Part shown: one piece after another, positions 16,942-26,509 of the stretch | Position numbering within the stretch: the first letter of the stretch is position 1 | Layout of the letters: each line of letters starts with the position of its first letter | Translations under genes and position numbers: made by a program | From: an uncultured Bacteroidota bacterium | GTDB lineage: Bacteria; Bacteroidota; Bacteroidia; AKYH767-A; OLB10 | Length of the DNA stretch: 51,994 nt | Direction: 5' to 3' | Assembly: GCA_903847585.1 (NCBI GenBank) | Contig: CAINEC010000115.1 | Span: 1 to 51,994, forward strand | The notes under the pieces: generated by a model | The model's input: only the letters and a program-made list of their open reading frames with translations | Told to the model about the DNA's origin: nothing | Databases searched by the model: none

Positions 16942-18468
16942 ATGAATGAAATTTTAAAAAATACACAAAGTTTTTTTTCGCGTCTGAGAAGTCATGAGCG
17001 AAAAACATTTCGTCGCTTTTTAGAGCTACATGAAGACGGAAGCTTAACTCAGTCGAAATCATTAAAGTTGTTTGATGTTTTGAATTCGGAAAAGGAATAT
17101 ACAGAGAGTGAAATCCAAGTAAAACTTTATGGAAAAGTTAAAGTGGATAAATCAACATTTAACAAATTGGTTGAACGCTTTCGCGAAAAAATGTACGAGT
17201 CAAATTACCTCGATGTAAACCTCTATCGCGAAGATGTAAACTCCCCCTATTTTATGGGATTGATGGAAGCGAAAAAACTTGTTGGACTTTCTTATAATAT
17301 TGCTGCTCGTGGGGTAGGGAATAAAGAGATGATCCGAATATTGAAACGAGGTATTTCATTATCGGAGAAGTTTGAATTGTATGATGAGTGGATCTGTTTT
17401 TTGAATCTGAAATTCCTTTTAAATGCTTCTCTTTTTCCAGATCATGACCCATTGACAATTATCAATGAAATGAAGGAAATTCAGACTAAAAAAAACACAT
17501 TGAATGAGGCTCAGTATTTTGTTTATAAACTAATTCGTTCGGTGCAAGATAAGTCAACCTTGCAATCACATATTAAGAATGAATTAGAAGTTGCGATTGA
17601 AAATTTAGAGAGCGAGAATAAAGAATCGTTTAGTTGGAATGTCTATTATAATCTTTCATTATTGAAACTGCAATATTTTCATATGAAGGAGCAATTTGAT
17701 GATGCTGAAAATTTGTTGATGGAATTGATTAATCATCTAAAAGAACAGCCTTCATTAAAACAGTTTACTCGTATAGCCGAAGCATATACCAATCTTGCCG
17801 CAACACAAATGTTTAATTATAAATATGATGATGCAGTTAAGAGTAATGAAGAAGCTTTGCGATTTCCTGGCTTGCGTCCAACAGATAAAAATTATTACAA
17901 AGAGTCATTAGCTTTCTTGAATATTTACCTCGGGAATTATGCTAAAAGCAATAAAGCATTAAAAGAAATTATTTCTGAAGATCTGATAGGTAATTCAGAA
18001 GAGGAATTGTCAAGAAGAAAATACTTGCTTGCTACGACTTTGTTTTTACAAGGAGAATATAAAAAGTCAAATATTCAATTACAAGACACCAAAGAAATTG
18101 AGAATGAAAAGGAGGGGTGGAATATTGGAATTCGTTTATTGCAAATTTTCCTTACGCTGGAAACTGAAAAAATTGATTTGGCCGATCAACGTATTGAAAG
18201 TTTAAGAAAGCATATCGAGCGAACTTCAAAAATGAAATCTATTCGTAAACGCGATGTCGTTATATTCCGAATTCTTCGTCACCTTGCCATGAATGGTTTC
18301 GATTTTAAAGATACATGGATCGATAAGAAGAAAGATTTTCTCTTACTTCAGTCTGATAATGCCGATTATAAATGGATTCCGAGAAGTCACGAACTGATTA
18401 TCTTTCACCAATGGTTTGAATCCAAAGTGCGCCTTAAAAAATACCAACCTGATTTTACTAGAAAGTAA
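16942..18468 (+). CDS. Large helical protein, unknown function
   Basis: 508 residues from ATG 16942 (MNEILKNTQSFFSRLRSHERK). An in-frame ATG at 16894 would add 16 unconvincing residues across the divergent promoter region. No signal peptide, so probably cytoplasmic. The N-terminal ~110 residues (KTFRRFLELHEDGSL, VKVDKSTFNKLVERFREKM) resemble a compact helical domain. From about 190 to 470 the pattern is TPR-like helical pairs (for example FTRIAEAYTNLAATQMFNYKYDDAVKSNEEAL). Bacteroidota have many such long helical proteins without a defined role. No catalytic motif seen. Confidence 0.7.
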   Translation: MNEILKNTQSFFSRLRSHERKTFRRFLELHEDGSLTQSKSLKLFDVLNSEKEYTESEIQVKLYGKVKVDKSTFNKLVERFREKMYESNYLDVNLYREDVNSPYFMGLMEAKKLVGLSYNIAARGVGNKEMIRILKRGISLSEKFELYDEWICFLNLKFLLNASLFPDHDPLTIINEMKEIQTKKNTLNEAQYFVYKLIRSVQDKSTLQSHIKNELEVAIENLESENKESFSWNVYYNLSLLKLQYFHMKEQFDDAENLLMELINHLKEQPSLKQFTRIAEAYTNLAATQMFNYKYDDAVKSNEEALRFPGLRPTDKNYYKESLAFLNIYLGNYAKSNKALKEIISEDLIGNSEEELSRRKYLLATTLFLQGEYKKSNIQLQDTKEIENEKEGWNIGIRLLQIFLTLETEKIDLADQRIESLRKHIERTSKMKSIRKRDVVIFRILRHLAMNGFDFKDTWIDKKKDFLLLQSDNADYKWIPRSHELIIFHQWFESKVRLKKYQPDFTRK

Positions 18469-18471
18469 ATA

Positions 18472-18999
18472 CTAGTTCGTTTTTTCGCCTTTAAAGTAAT
18501 CGTCAGTTTCTTTGAAGAGTGCGTTGAATGTCGTTAATGATCCGTAAATACGTGTCAGGTATTGTTGCAAATTGATTTTATCTTCTTCCGTTAATTTATC
18601 ATGCGCATTGATGCGTTGCTCCATCACACGTAAGCGATCACGCACCATAATAATCTTATTAAAAAATACGTCAATCGGAATTTCTTTTCCTTGCAAACCA
18701 GGATTGCCCGGCTGTAAAATCATTTTGCCACCTGTCCACTTTGCACCCATCGGAACCGTCTCTTGAATATCACTGTAGCGCTTGATAATATTGGTTAAGC
18801 TGCGTTCAACATCAAACAAACTTACAAGGTCAGAATCGGGTTCAACTGCCTCGATTGTCTCGAGTGATATGTATGTTTTAGCCACTTCAATCTGTCCTTT
18901 ATCAATAAAAACAATCAAGTAAGTACGAGCCTTCACATTGATAATTACTCCTGCTCCAAATTCTGGATGTCTAACACGTGAACCAATTCCTAATTCCAT
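18472..18999 (-). CDS. Conserved protein with N-terminal Tudor-like domain
   Basis: 175 residues. The start MELGIGSRVRHPEFGAGVIINVKARTYLIVFIDKGQIEVA resembles the small beta-barrel (Tudor/KOW-like, as at the C-terminus of UvrD/PcrA helicases) that binds nucleic acid or polymerase. The remaining ~130 residues are mostly helical (EEDKINLQQYLTRIYGSLTTFNALFKETDDYF). No enzyme motif is visible. Its stop is 3 bases from the stop of the convergent helical-protein gene. A role near transcription or DNA is only a suggestion from the N-terminal fold. Confidence 0.6.
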   Translation of the reverse strand: MELGIGSRVRHPEFGAGVIINVKARTYLIVFIDKGQIEVAKTYISLETIEAVEPDSDLVSLFDVERSLTNIIKRYSDIQETVPMGAKWTGGKMILQPGNPGLQGKEIPIDVFFNKIIMVRDRLRVMEQRINAHDKLTEEDKINLQQYLTRIYGSLTTFNALFKETDDYFKGEKTN

Positions 19000-19032
19000 T
19001 TTCTTTTTTTTGCTAAAGTAATTTTATCCAAT

Positions 19033-19062
19033 AAAAAAGACCTCCGAAATTCGAAGGTCTTG
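19033..19062 (-). terminator. Terminator of the YceI gene
   Basis: AAGACCT / AGGTCTT stem (19037-19043 with 19055-19061), partly extended by CGAA/TTCG, followed on the minus strand by TTTTTTAT. It lies between the YceI stop and the next minus-strand gene. Confidence 0.75.
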
Positions 19063-19090
19063 GAAAAACTAATTCAGATGCTATTGTTAA

Positions 19091-19675
19091 TTATTTTGCT
19101 TTGGCTAATTCAATGTTAAACATGATTGCAACTTCATCACCTACAACCATTCCGCCTGCTTCTGTTAACGCGCTCCATGTTAAACCATAATCCATGCGCT
19201 TGATACTTCCTTTTGCTTTAAAGCCTGCTTTAATATTACCATATGGATCTTTTACTGTTCCACCATAAGTCACATCAAATGTTACCTTTTTAGTTACTCC
19301 TTTAATAGTTAAGTTTCCTTCTAATTGGTAGTTGTTACCAGTTGTTTTCTTAAAAGAAGTGCTTTTGAAATTCATTGTTGGGTATTTAGTCACATCAAAA
19401 AAGTCAGCACTCTTTAAATGTCCATCACGTTGTTCACTGTTCGTATTTACAGTTCCAACATTTACACTAAAATTAATTGTTGAATTGTTGAAGTCAGCTC
19501 CTGGAGCATCAAGTGTTCCTTCATATCCAGAGAAAGATCCTTCTACTTCTGAAATCACCATGTGTGAAACAGAAAATTTAACGTTCGAATGTGATGCGTC
19601 TACATTCCATTTGCTTTGTGCTGATACCGTATTTCCAATAACGGCAATCGCTAATGTTAAGATTATTTTTTTCAT
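19091..19675 (-). CDS. YceI-family periplasmic protein
   Basis: A 194-residue exported protein. I use the ATG at 19673-19675, which starts a clean signal peptide (MKKIILTLAIAVIGNTVSAQ); an in-frame ATG six codons upstream is less likely because it almost abuts the promoter box. The mature part shows the YceI pattern: WNVDASHSNVKFSVSHMVISEVEGSFSGYEG, then GHLKSADFFDVTKYPTMNFKSTSF, then LTIKGVTKKVTFDV. YceI proteins are lipocalin-like barrels that bind isoprenoid-type lipids such as polyprenyl chains. It has its own promoter box and terminator, so is monocistronic. Confidence 0.93.
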   Translation of the reverse strand: MKKIILTLAIAVIGNTVSAQSKWNVDASHSNVKFSVSHMVISEVEGSFSGYEGTLDAPGADFNNSTINFSVNVGTVNTNSEQRDGHLKSADFFDVTKYPTMNFKSTSFKKTTGNNYQLEGNLTIKGVTKKVTFDVTYGGTVKDPYGNIKAGFKAKGSIKRMDYGLTWSALTEAGGMVVGDEVAIMFNIELAKAK

Positions 19676-19694
19676 AGTGTTATTTATTTTCATG

Positions 19695-19702
19695 CAAATA
19701 TA
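19695..19702 (-). promoter_or_regulatory. Candidate -7 element for the YceI gene
   Basis: Reads TATATTTG on the minus strand, a TAnnTTTG match, 19 bases before the chosen start codon. Confidence 0.5.
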
Positions 19703-19774
19703 TGTATATACAACAATCGTAATGACATATTAATGTAAAATTTTATTCAAATGCTTGAAAATCAAGTTTTAAAT

Positions 19775-20761
19775 TTATTGAATGTCGATTTGGATACTTG
19801 TTCCGCAGTTGAAATGTCCTTTAGGGCAGGACTTATAACCATGTAAACCGCAAGGCTTGCAAGCTAATTCTAGTTGGCTTTCAACTATGGTTGATTGGTC
19901 AGATAAAGGACCAAATCCGAATGCTGGTGTAGTGGAACAAAAGAAAGCGGTTACAGGTGCATTCATGGCCGAACAAATATGCAATGGGCCAGAATCATTG
20001 ACATAGTTCATTCGTGCATCTTTCATTAAGGCTGCACTTTGCATAAAATTTAATTGTCCACAGAGATTGTTTAGTTTAGCACAATTAACAGCATGAATTA
20101 ATTTATCTCCTAACGCTGCATCCGCTTTACCTCCTAAAATGTATATGGCATGCGAAGGAAATTTTAAATGGTATTGCTGAATTAATTCAACCCATTTTTC
20201 AAAAGGCAATTGCTTGGTAAACCAAATACTGGCTGGTGCAAGGCAGATATACTCCGCCGACTTATATTTTTCTACTCGTTTAAAATCTTCTTCCGAAGGA
20301 AATAAAACAGGACGATGAATAATTCCTTCACAAAGGTCCGCAACTACAGAAAAGTTTCTGCTTGTCTCATGAACTGGATTCGCCGGATCAATTTGATGCG
20401 TATATTTTTTTGAAAAGAAGATCGATAGAGGATTTTTACTGAACCCCCTTGTTTCTTTTGCTCCTCCTAAGGCGGTCATAATTCCAGACGAAGCAAATCG
20501 CTGTAAATTGATAATTAAATCGTATTTCTCTCTTCTGATTTTTTTGACCATCTGAAGAATGCTACTGATCTTATGCTGTGATTTATCCCAAACATGGATG
20601 TTTTCTATTGCAGGATTATTTTGAAGCAATGATTCGTTTCCTTTCCTAACTAAGACATCAATTACAAAAGATGGATTGCTGGCCTTTAATGAAGCGATCA
20701 ATGATGTACTTAAAATGACATCTCCAATAAAGGCTGTTTGTATGATGAGGACTTTCTTCAC
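19775..20761 (-). CDS. GT9-family glycosyltransferase (heptosyltransferase-like)
   Basis: 328 residues of the ADP-heptose:LPS heptosyltransferase family (GT9, GT-B fold), which adds sugars to the LPS core at the inner face of the inner membrane. The N-terminus MKKVLIIQTAFIGDVILSTSLIASLK is the characteristic GDxxxxTP-like loop region of the family. Other family segments are YDLIINLQRFASSGIMTALGGAKETRGF and NYVNDSGPLHICSAMNAPVTAFF, the latter being the nucleotide-sugar site with the D-S-G-P-L-H motif. The acceptor and donor cannot be specified. It follows the upstream gene after 5 bases, so the pair is probably cotranscribed. Confidence 0.88.
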   Translation of the reverse strand: MKKVLIIQTAFIGDVILSTSLIASLKASNPSFVIDVLVRKGNESLLQNNPAIENIHVWDKSQHKISSILQMVKKIRREKYDLIINLQRFASSGIMTALGGAKETRGFSKNPLSIFFSKKYTHQIDPANPVHETSRNFSVVADLCEGIIHRPVLFPSEEDFKRVEKYKSAEYICLAPASIWFTKQLPFEKWVELIQQYHLKFPSHAIYILGGKADAALGDKLIHAVNCAKLNNLCGQLNFMQSAALMKDARMNYVNDSGPLHICSAMNAPVTAFFCSTTPAFGFGPLSDQSTIVESQLELACKPCGLHGYKSCPKGHFNCGTSIQIDIQ

Positions 20762-20766
20762 GTCGG

Positions 20767-21285
20767 TTATTCAGTCTTCAAAGATAACACAGTTTTTAAT
20801 CGCAATTGAAAGGCGCATTTATCTTTCATCGGATTTCGTTCTGCCATGTGTTCGATTTCTGCTTTTAATTCTGGAAATATTCTGATAAAGGGAATCAACG
20901 CAATCATAAAATTGGCATAAACAGCAACGTCGTGAAAATCTTCGTTCAAGATTTTAAAACTTAAATTGATTACGTCCTCGCTGAGCTTTTTATCAAAGGG
21001 GATATCAGCCATTATCCCTGATAAATTTCGTAATACTGCTTGATTGTTTACTTTGCTTAAAAGTTGTATTACCTTCTTCTGATTTTTTAAATCGATTGAT
21101 TTTAATTTCTGAAAATAACATCGGATAATCCATGCGGCCTTGTCTGCATCTTCGTATCCTTTTTCTGAAGTTAGTTTGTAATATTCAGAAAGTAGCTTTT
21201 GATTCGAATGAATTTCATTGGCTAATTCAGAGATTTGTAATTTTGACCGGCAATTAGCTAATTTAACTTTTATTTCAAGTGACAT
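20767..21285 (-). CDS. Hypothetical helical-repeat protein
   Basis: I do not recognise a named family. 172 residues, no signal peptide, almost entirely helical, with HEAT-like units (ADKAAWIIRCYFQKLKSID, NQAVLRNLSGIMADIPFDKKLSEDVINLSFKIL, DVAVYANFMIALIPFIRIFPELKAEIEHM). It reads like the small HEAT-repeat proteins Bacteroidota carry beside housekeeping genes. Cotranscribed with the GT9 gene downstream (5-base gap) and divergent from phoH. Confidence 0.6.
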   Translation of the reverse strand: MSLEIKVKLANCRSKLQISELANEIHSNQKLLSEYYKLTSEKGYEDADKAAWIIRCYFQKLKSIDLKNQKKVIQLLSKVNNQAVLRNLSGIMADIPFDKKLSEDVINLSFKILNEDFHDVAVYANFMIALIPFIRIFPELKAEIEHMAERNPMKDKCAFQLRLKTVLSLKTE

Positions 21286-21311
21286 TTATTTTATCTGAAA
21301 TATTAATTTCC

Positions 21312-21319
21312 TATTTTTG
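21312..21319 (+). promoter_or_regulatory. Candidate -7 element for phoH/purC
   Basis: TATTTTTG matches TAnnTTTG, 54 bases before the TTG start of the PhoH gene. Confidence 0.45.
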
Positions 21320-21373
21320 AAAGGTCGAACAGACAAATCATCAGGTGAAATTAATAATTTAAATATTTTTTGA

Positions 21374-22441
21374 TTGAAAGAGGTAATAATTCCAATTGAG
21401 TTTGCAAATGCAGTTGATTTTTATGGAGTAAATGATGGAAACATCGATGTGCTGCGAAGAAAATTTCCCGCTTTAAAAATTGTAGCCAGAGGTAATGAAA
21501 TTAAGTTAATAGGAGAGGCGAATCAAATAACGCTTCTCGAAACCAAGCTGCAACAACTAATCGATTATTTTAAGGAACATTCAATTCTAACTCCAACAGA
21601 GGTAGAGTTTATATTGTCTGGTAGAATTTCAACTGAAAAAGATCAGGATGCATCTGCTCGTCCAACGCAACCACAAAGCGGGGAGCATAAAGATGTTTTA
21701 GTATTTGCACCAGGAGGATTAATCGTTAAAGCGCGAACTCCTAATCAGCGTAAGCTCGTAAATGCATCAGAGAAAAACGATATTGTTTTCGCAATAGGTC
21801 CTGCAGGTACAGGTAAAACATATACGGCCGTAGCATTAGCGGTACGAGCCTTAAAGAATAAAGAAATTCGAAGAATAATTTTAACGCGTCCTGCGGTTGA
21901 AGCAGGGGAGAACCTCGGTTTTTTACCTGGCGACTTAAAAGAAAAGATTGATCCTTATTTACGTCCGCTGTACGATGCCTTGTTCGATATGGTTCCTGGC
22001 GAAAAATTAAAAACGTTTTTAGAGAACGGAGTAATTGAAGTAGCGCCGTTAGCATTTATGCGTGGAAGAACACTCGATAATGCCTTTGTAATTTTAGATG
22101 AGGCACAAAATGCAACCGAGAGTCAGTTGAAGATGTTTTTAACGCGTATGGGACCTTCTGCCAAGTTTATTGTTACGGGAGATACTACACAAGTCGATTT
22201 GCCAAAATATCAGCCATCAGGATTAATTCAAGCTACGCGATTACTGAAAAATATTGATGGAATTGAATTCGTAACCTTAGATGCGACCGATGTTGTTCGT
22301 CATCGATTAGTGCGCGACATTATCCATGCTTACGATAAAGAACCTGCAAAGGAAAAAGATACTAATCGTGATTATAAAGGTCGAAGACCATCGAAGCGAA
22401 ATGAGCAAGAATCATCAGAAAAAGAATCAGATCAAGAATAA
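21374..22441 (+). CDS. PhoH family ATPase (PhoL-like), TTG start
   Basis: A cytoplasmic ATPase related to the helicase superfamily and linked in other bacteria to RNA metabolism and ribosome maturation. I accept the TTG at 21374: it directly precedes the conserved N-terminus ([27 protein letters not shown]) and no ATG fits. 355 residues contain a KH-like N-terminal part, Walker A G142-PAGTGKT-149, [26 protein letters not shown], Walker B with D242-E-A-Q-N, and the C-terminal sensor [13 protein letters not shown]. The last ~35 residues are highly charged ([19 protein letters not shown]). purC follows after 14 bases. Confidence 0.93.
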   Translation: MKEVIIPIEFANAVDFYGVNDGNIDVLRRKFPALKIVARGNEIKLIGEANQITLLETKLQQLIDYFKEHSILTPTEVEFILSGRISTEKDQDASARPTQPQSGEHKDVLVFAPGGLIVKARTPNQRKLVNASEKNDIVFAIGPAGTGKTYTAVALAVRALKNKEIRRIILTRPAVEAGENLGFLPGDLKEKIDPYLRPLYDALFDMVPGEKLKTFLENGVIEVAPLAFMRGRTLDNAFVILDEAQNATESQLKMFLTRMGPSAKFIVTGDTTQVDLPKYQPSGLIQATRLLKNIDGIEFVTLDATDVVRHRLVRDIIHAYDKEPAKEKDTNRDYKGRRPSKRNEQESSEKESDQE

Positions 22442-22455
22442 AAAATAATAAAGTC

Positions 22456-23424
22456 ATGTTGCAAAGCGAAATGCAAAACTGTTTACATCATACCGATTTT
22501 AAATTTGAAAGAACCACATCCATCTATCACGGAAAAGTGCGTGATGTATATGTGATTGATAATACCTGGATGCTAATGGTCGTGAGTGATCGTATATCAG
22601 CATTCGATTTTGTTATGCCAAGACCAATTCCTTATAAAGGTCAAGTGTTAAACCAACTAGCCGCTCATTTTTTGGAGGCAACAAAAGATATTTGTCCTAA
22701 TTGGGTGCTTTCAGTTCCTGATCCGAATGTTACCATAGGACGTTTATGTCAACCATTCAAAGTGGAAATGGTGATTAGAGGTTATTTAACCGGACACGCA
22801 TGGCGTGAATACAGCGCAGGTAAGCGAATTATTTGCGGAGTTGCAATGCCTGACGGGTTGAAAGAAAACCAAGCATTCCCAGAGCCTATTATTACCCCTA
22901 CAACTAAAAGTGATCATGGCCACGATTTAGATATTTCAAGAGAGGAAATTTTGAACCAAGGAATCGTGAGTGAAGCAGATTATTTAGTACTTGAAAAATA
23001 TACGCGTGCTTTGTATCAGCGAGGAAGTGAAATGGCTGCTGAAAAGGGACTCATTTTAGTCGACACTAAATATGAATTTGGTAAATCAGACGATACAATT
23101 TATTTAATTGATGAGATTCATACACCTGATTCATCTCGCTATTTTTATGCTGACGGCTATGCACAACGTTTAGAGAACAATGAGCCTCAGCGTCAGTTAT
23201 CGAAAGAATTCTTACGTCAGTGGTTAATAGCAAACGATTTTCAAGGAAAAGATGGACAAGTGATTCCAGCATTCTCTGATGAGTTTATCAATGAAATCAG
23301 CGAACGATATATTGAATTGTACGAGAAGGTGAGTGGAAATAAATTCGTGAAGGGAAATGATGAAAATGTAGAAGCGCGTGTGTTGAATAATTGCAACGAA
23401 GCAATTAAAAACCTAGTTAAATAA
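22456..23424 (+). CDS. purC: SAICAR synthase
   Basis: Phosphoribosylaminoimidazole-succinocarboxamide synthase: ligates aspartate to CAIR with ATP in purine synthesis. 322 residues, the longer form typical of Bacteroidota and yeast-like enzymes. Recognisable segments are [31 protein letters not shown], the substrate segment [41 protein letters not shown] and [16 protein letters not shown]. It is probably translated from the phoH message. Its last 8 bases overlap the convergent acyltransferase gene. Confidence 0.96.
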   Translation: MLQSEMQNCLHHTDFKFERTTSIYHGKVRDVYVIDNTWMLMVVSDRISAFDFVMPRPIPYKGQVLNQLAAHFLEATKDICPNWVLSVPDPNVTIGRLCQPFKVEMVIRGYLTGHAWREYSAGKRIICGVAMPDGLKENQAFPEPIITPTTKSDHGHDLDISREEILNQGIVSEADYLVLEKYTRALYQRGSEMAAEKGLILVDTKYEFGKSDDTIYLIDEIHTPDSSRYFYADGYAQRLENNEPQRQLSKEFLRQWLIANDFQGKDGQVIPAFSDEFINEISERYIELYEKVSGNKFVKGNDENVEARVLNNCNEAIKNLVK

Positions 23425-23965
23425 TCGAACCTACATTACGGTGTTTTCCGGTTTTGTCTTTAAAAAAATCAGCCATTATTAAACTGTCTTTTGTTAAATC
23501 GCCTGTTGGATGAAAGGGTGGGGCAAAGGTGACTTCTTTTCTTTTGTAGTCTAAGCCAACCATTACAATCGCTACTTTAGCCTGACAAGCAATCTGATAA
23601 AATCCTGTTTTGAATTTAGGAACTGCCTTTCGTGTTCCTTCGGGAGCGAGTGCTAATGAAAAGTTTTTATCCGCTTTAAATTTTTGACTAATCTCAGTGA
23701 CTAAATCATGTTTGTTGGATCGGTCAACAGGAATACCTCCAATCGATTTTAAAAAGAGATTAAACGGAAAGAAGAATAATTCTTTCTTAGCAAAAAAGTG
23801 AGGATGAATCCCAAGTATATTTTTGACAGCAAGTCCAACAAAAAAATCCCAGTTACTTGAATGTGGCGCAGCTATCAAAACATATTGAAATGAGTTAAGC
23901 GGTGGAGCATCAACAATTCTCCATTTGAATAATTTGAACAAAAACTGATAGATGGCTTTCTTCAT
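23417..23965 (-). CDS. Lysophospholipid acyltransferase (PlsC-like)
   Basis: 182-residue member of the glycerolipid acyltransferase family. The catalytic HX4D is H35-SSNW-D40 ([12 protein letters not shown]), and the substrate-phosphate motif EGTR appears in [22 protein letters not shown]. It is short for a true PlsC (about 240) and resembles the compact family members that act in membrane lipid or lipid A acylation, so the exact acceptor is uncertain. A membrane-associated inner-leaflet enzyme is expected. It ends within purC (8-base overlap). Confidence 0.85.
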   Translation of the reverse strand: MKKAIYQFLFKLFKWRIVDAPPLNSFQYVLIAAPHSSNWDFFVGLAVKNILGIHPHFFAKKELFFFPFNLFLKSIGGIPVDRSNKHDLVTEISQKFKADKNFSLALAPEGTRKAVPKFKTGFYQIACQAKVAIVMVGLDYKRKEVTFAPPFHPTGDLTKDSLIMADFFKDKTGKHRNVGSII

Positions 23966-23976
23966 AATTTCCTCTA

Positions 23977-24010
23977 AAATAAAAAAGGCATCCGATTAAA
24001 GATGCCTTTT
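23977..24010 (-). terminator. Terminator after the coiled-coil lipoprotein gene
   Basis: Perfect 10-bp stem AAAAGGCATC (23983-23992) / GATGCCTTTT (24001-24010), followed by a T-rich tract on the minus strand. It separates the lipoprotein gene from the downstream acyltransferase gene. Confidence 0.85.
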
Positions 24011-24028
24011 CTGAATTATTTTATTTGA

Positions 24029-24895
24029 TTACTCAGCAACTACTACTAAATACTTCGATGCTTTCCAGAAGTTTTCAGGATCTGTAATTTCAATAGAAGT
24101 TACTTTTTCGTTTTCTTTCTGAATTTTATAAGTTCCACTTGGGTGTGTACTAACAAGTTTTGCATCTTTCTTATTAATGGAGATTGTTTTAGTTGATGTA
24201 TAGTCGATTTGAGTAAATGCATTCTGGTTGAAATCAGGAACTACTGATTTAGCTTTTCCTATTCCTAAGAACCCACCTTGCTTCGATAATACTTTCTTAT
24301 CTCTTAGTTCTTTGTAAGATCCAACAGTATAAAACGCAGTATGAAGCTTAGTTGTTTTGTCAGAAATCTCCGCTGCTTTTTGCTGATTTTCAGCTTTCAC
24401 ATTATCAATTTCGCCTTGCATGTTTGTGATTGTACCATTCAATGCAACTACCTTTTCATTCAATGAATTGATACTTGAATCACGTAAAGCTAATTGATCG
24501 TTTAGTCCAGAAATGATTTTCTCCATCTCTGTAATCTTCACGTTTGAGCGACGAATTTTAGCTTGAAGGTCAGCTAATTTATTCTTGTTCTCTTCAATTA
24601 ATTGCTTAATAGACTCAACATTATTAAGAATGTTTTGCTTTGCTGTAGTCGATGCTTCAGGATTGTTCATGTCACTCTTGTTGATCATGGCTTCCTGCTG
24701 AGTAAGATTTTCAATGCTAGCCTGAATCTCTGCGATATCCTGCATATATCCATTAATCATCGAATCCTTTGCATCGTATTGCGACATCAAGCTGTCACGC
24801 TCTTTCATCATGCGCTCAACTTCTGTCTTGTAATCTGGTCCGCCACATCCGTAGATAATAGTGGCAATTGAAATAATGCCTAGTAGTTTTTTCAT
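24029..24895 (-). CDS. Coiled-coil lipoprotein
   Basis: 288 residues from the ATG at 24893-24895; an in-frame ATG ten codons upstream would place charged and aromatic residues before the leader. The leader MKKLLGIISIATIIYGC ends in a lipobox with C17. Residues ~25-185 are a long coiled coil (ERMMKERDSLM..., NKNKLADLQAKIRRSNVKITEMEKIISGL, INSLNEKVVALNGTITNMQGEIDNVKAENQQ). A small globular C-terminal part follows, with LSKQGGFLGIGKAKSVVPDFN. This arrangement is common in Bacteroidota envelope proteins of unknown role. It is flanked by a terminator downstream and spaced 83 bases from the decarboxylase gene upstream. Confidence 0.75.
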   Translation of the reverse strand: MKKLLGIISIATIIYGCGGPDYKTEVERMMKERDSLMSQYDAKDSMINGYMQDIAEIQASIENLTQQEAMINKSDMNNPEASTTAKQNILNNVESIKQLIEENKNKLADLQAKIRRSNVKITEMEKIISGLNDQLALRDSSINSLNEKVVALNGTITNMQGEIDNVKAENQQKAAEISDKTTKLHTAFYTVGSYKELRDKKVLSKQGGFLGIGKAKSVVPDFNQNAFTQIDYTSTKTISINKKDAKLVSTHPSGTYKIQKENEKVTSIEITDPENFWKASKYLVVVAE

Positions 24896-24978
24896 GGTTT
24901 TAAAAATTTTATCAAAGATAATCAAACTTTCACCAATAAAAACGACACTTTCGCCTAAATATTATGAACAAATTGTTA

Positions 24979-26370
24979 TTAATAACCCAGGATTTTCATC
25001 ATGTTCTTAGCGCTTTGTTCTTTTGCGAACAAGCGTGTAGTATATTCACCATCCTCATCACGGTCAATTAAGACATGTTTTGGTGCTGGAATAAGGCAAT
25101 GTTGAATTCCGCCATAGCCACCTAAACTCTCCTGGTATGCCCCTGTATGGAAGAATCCTAAATATTGCGTTTCACCTTCGGCACTCTTTGGCAAGAATAC
25201 ACGGTTACGAATAGATTCCATAATATAGTAATCATCACTGTCGCAGGTAATACCACCAAGGTTAACGCGCTGGTAATCATGTTCCCAGTTATTAATTGCA
25301 AGTAATATGAACTTCTGTTTTAATCCCCAGGTATCTGGAAGGGTAGTAATAAATGAAGAGTCAATCATGCTCCACAACTCGTTATCGTTCTGTTGTTTTT
25401 GTCCAACAATGCTGAATAAAATAGCTCCGCTCTCACCAACCGTAAATGATCCGAATTCGGTTACAATTGTAGGTTCTTCAACCTCTTTTGAATCGCAAGC
25501 GGCCTTTATCTGACGGATGATCTCATCAGCCATGTATTGGTAGTCGTAGCTAAAGTCGAGTTTTGTTCGGATAGGGAAGCCTCCGCCAATGTCCAACAAC
25601 TCTAATTCAGGGCAAACCTTGCGTAAGTCGCAATAAAGGTTAATGTTCTTTTGTAATTCCGACCAGTAATAAGCCGTGTCTTTGATTCCTGTATTGATAA
25701 AGAAGTGAAGTAGTTTTAATTCTACTCGTGGATTATTTAAAATATGTGATTTATAAAAATCAATAATCTCATTATAACGAATTCCTAAACGTGAAGTGTA
25801 AAATTCTGCATTCGGCTCTTCTTCCGCCGCAATGCGAATCCCGATTTTAATCTTTCCTTCGTAGTTGTTTAAATAATAATCTAACTCTTCTTTATTGTCG
25901 AGAATAGGGATTATATTCGTAAATCCTTCGTTCATCAATTCAATAATGCCATCGGTATAGTTCTCTTTTTTGAACCCGTTACAAAGGACATAGCGCTCCT
26001 TGTCGATTTTGTTGTTCTCGTGTAGGTTCTTAATAATTGAAATATCGAAGGCTGAAGAGGTCTCTAAATGGATATCGTTCTTTAATGCTTCATTCAATAC
26101 AAATTCAAAGTGTGAACTTTTTGTACAATAACAATACATATAGTTACCTTTGTACCCGGCTTTGGCCATCGCAACGTTAAAAAGTCGCGTCGACTTTTGA
26201 ATTTGCTCGCTGATTTTAGGCAGGTAGGTGATTTTAAGCGGAGTTCCGTACTGCTCGATGATATCCATCAAAGGAACACCATTAAAATGTAAGGATGCAT
26301 CCTTAACCTCAAATCCTTCCTGTGGAAAATCAAAGGTTTGTTCAATTAGGTCAGTGTAGCGATTTTTCAT
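24979..26370 (-). CDS. speA: Arginine decarboxylase (short, fold III PLP enzyme)
   Basis: Converts arginine to agmatine, the first step of the agmatine route to putrescine. 463 residues, much shorter than enterobacterial SpeA (about 650) but the usual size for the Bacteroidota form. The PLP lysine is K84 in the YCYCTKSSH segment. LLDIGGGFP contributes to phosphate binding, and GITCDSDDYY supplies the catalytic Cys-Asp pair. It is divergent from an arginase/agmatinase-family gene across 170 bases containing several dyads, consistent with joint control of arginine use. Carboxynorspermidine or diaminopimelate decarboxylases share the fold but not this overall sequence. Confidence 0.9.
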   Translation of the reverse strand: MKNRYTDLIEQTFDFPQEGFEVKDASLHFNGVPLMDIIEQYGTPLKITYLPKISEQIQKSTRLFNVAMAKAGYKGNYMYCYCTKSSHFEFVLNEALKNDIHLETSSAFDISIIKNLHENNKIDKERYVLCNGFKKENYTDGIIELMNEGFTNIIPILDNKEELDYYLNNYEGKIKIGIRIAAEEEPNAEFYTSRLGIRYNEIIDFYKSHILNNPRVELKLLHFFINTGIKDTAYYWSELQKNINLYCDLRKVCPELELLDIGGGFPIRTKLDFSYDYQYMADEIIRQIKAACDSKEVEEPTIVTEFGSFTVGESGAILFSIVGQKQQNDNELWSMIDSSFITTLPDTWGLKQKFILLAINNWEHDYQRVNLGGITCDSDDYYIMESIRNRVFLPKSAEGETQYLGFFHTGAYQESLGGYGGIQHCLIPAPKHVLIDRDEDGEYTTRLFAKEQSAKNMMKILGY

Positions 26371-26401
26371 AATCCGAGTGAGTTACTTTGTGATTGTTTT
26401 G

Positions 26402-26409
26402 CAAATGTA
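26402..26409 (-). promoter_or_regulatory. Candidate -7 element for the arginine decarboxylase gene
   Basis: Reads TACATTTG on the minus strand (TAnnTTTG), 31 bases before the start codon. The palindrome GTAAGT-A-ACTTAC at 26407-26419 overlaps it. Confidence 0.5.
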
Positions 26410-26419
26410 AGTAACTTAC
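26407..26419. promoter_or_regulatory. Palindrome overlapping the speA promoter
   Basis: GTAAGT, one central A, then ACTTAC: a perfect 6-bp dyad covering the edge of the -7 box. The position suits a repressor site. Confidence 0.4.
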
Positions 26420-26463
26420 TTTCTTTATGAAAGTGAATTTTGCGATTCGTAATAAAATTTAAT

Positions 26464-26509
26464 ATTACGTTATTTTAATTATTTCTTTGATTTAATTGTT
26501 TAACGTAAT
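26464..26509. promoter_or_regulatory. Dyad in the speA/ureohydrolase divergent region
   Basis: ATTACGTTA (26464-26472) and its exact reverse complement TAACGTAAT (26501-26509), separated by 28 AT-rich bases. The second arm ends 31 bases before the ureohydrolase ATG. Confidence 0.4.

Noticed and set aside
16889-17062. Longer version of the 78-residue protein
   Set aside because: It would lie antisense to the start of the 508-residue gene and puts the hydrophobic leader in the middle of the protein.
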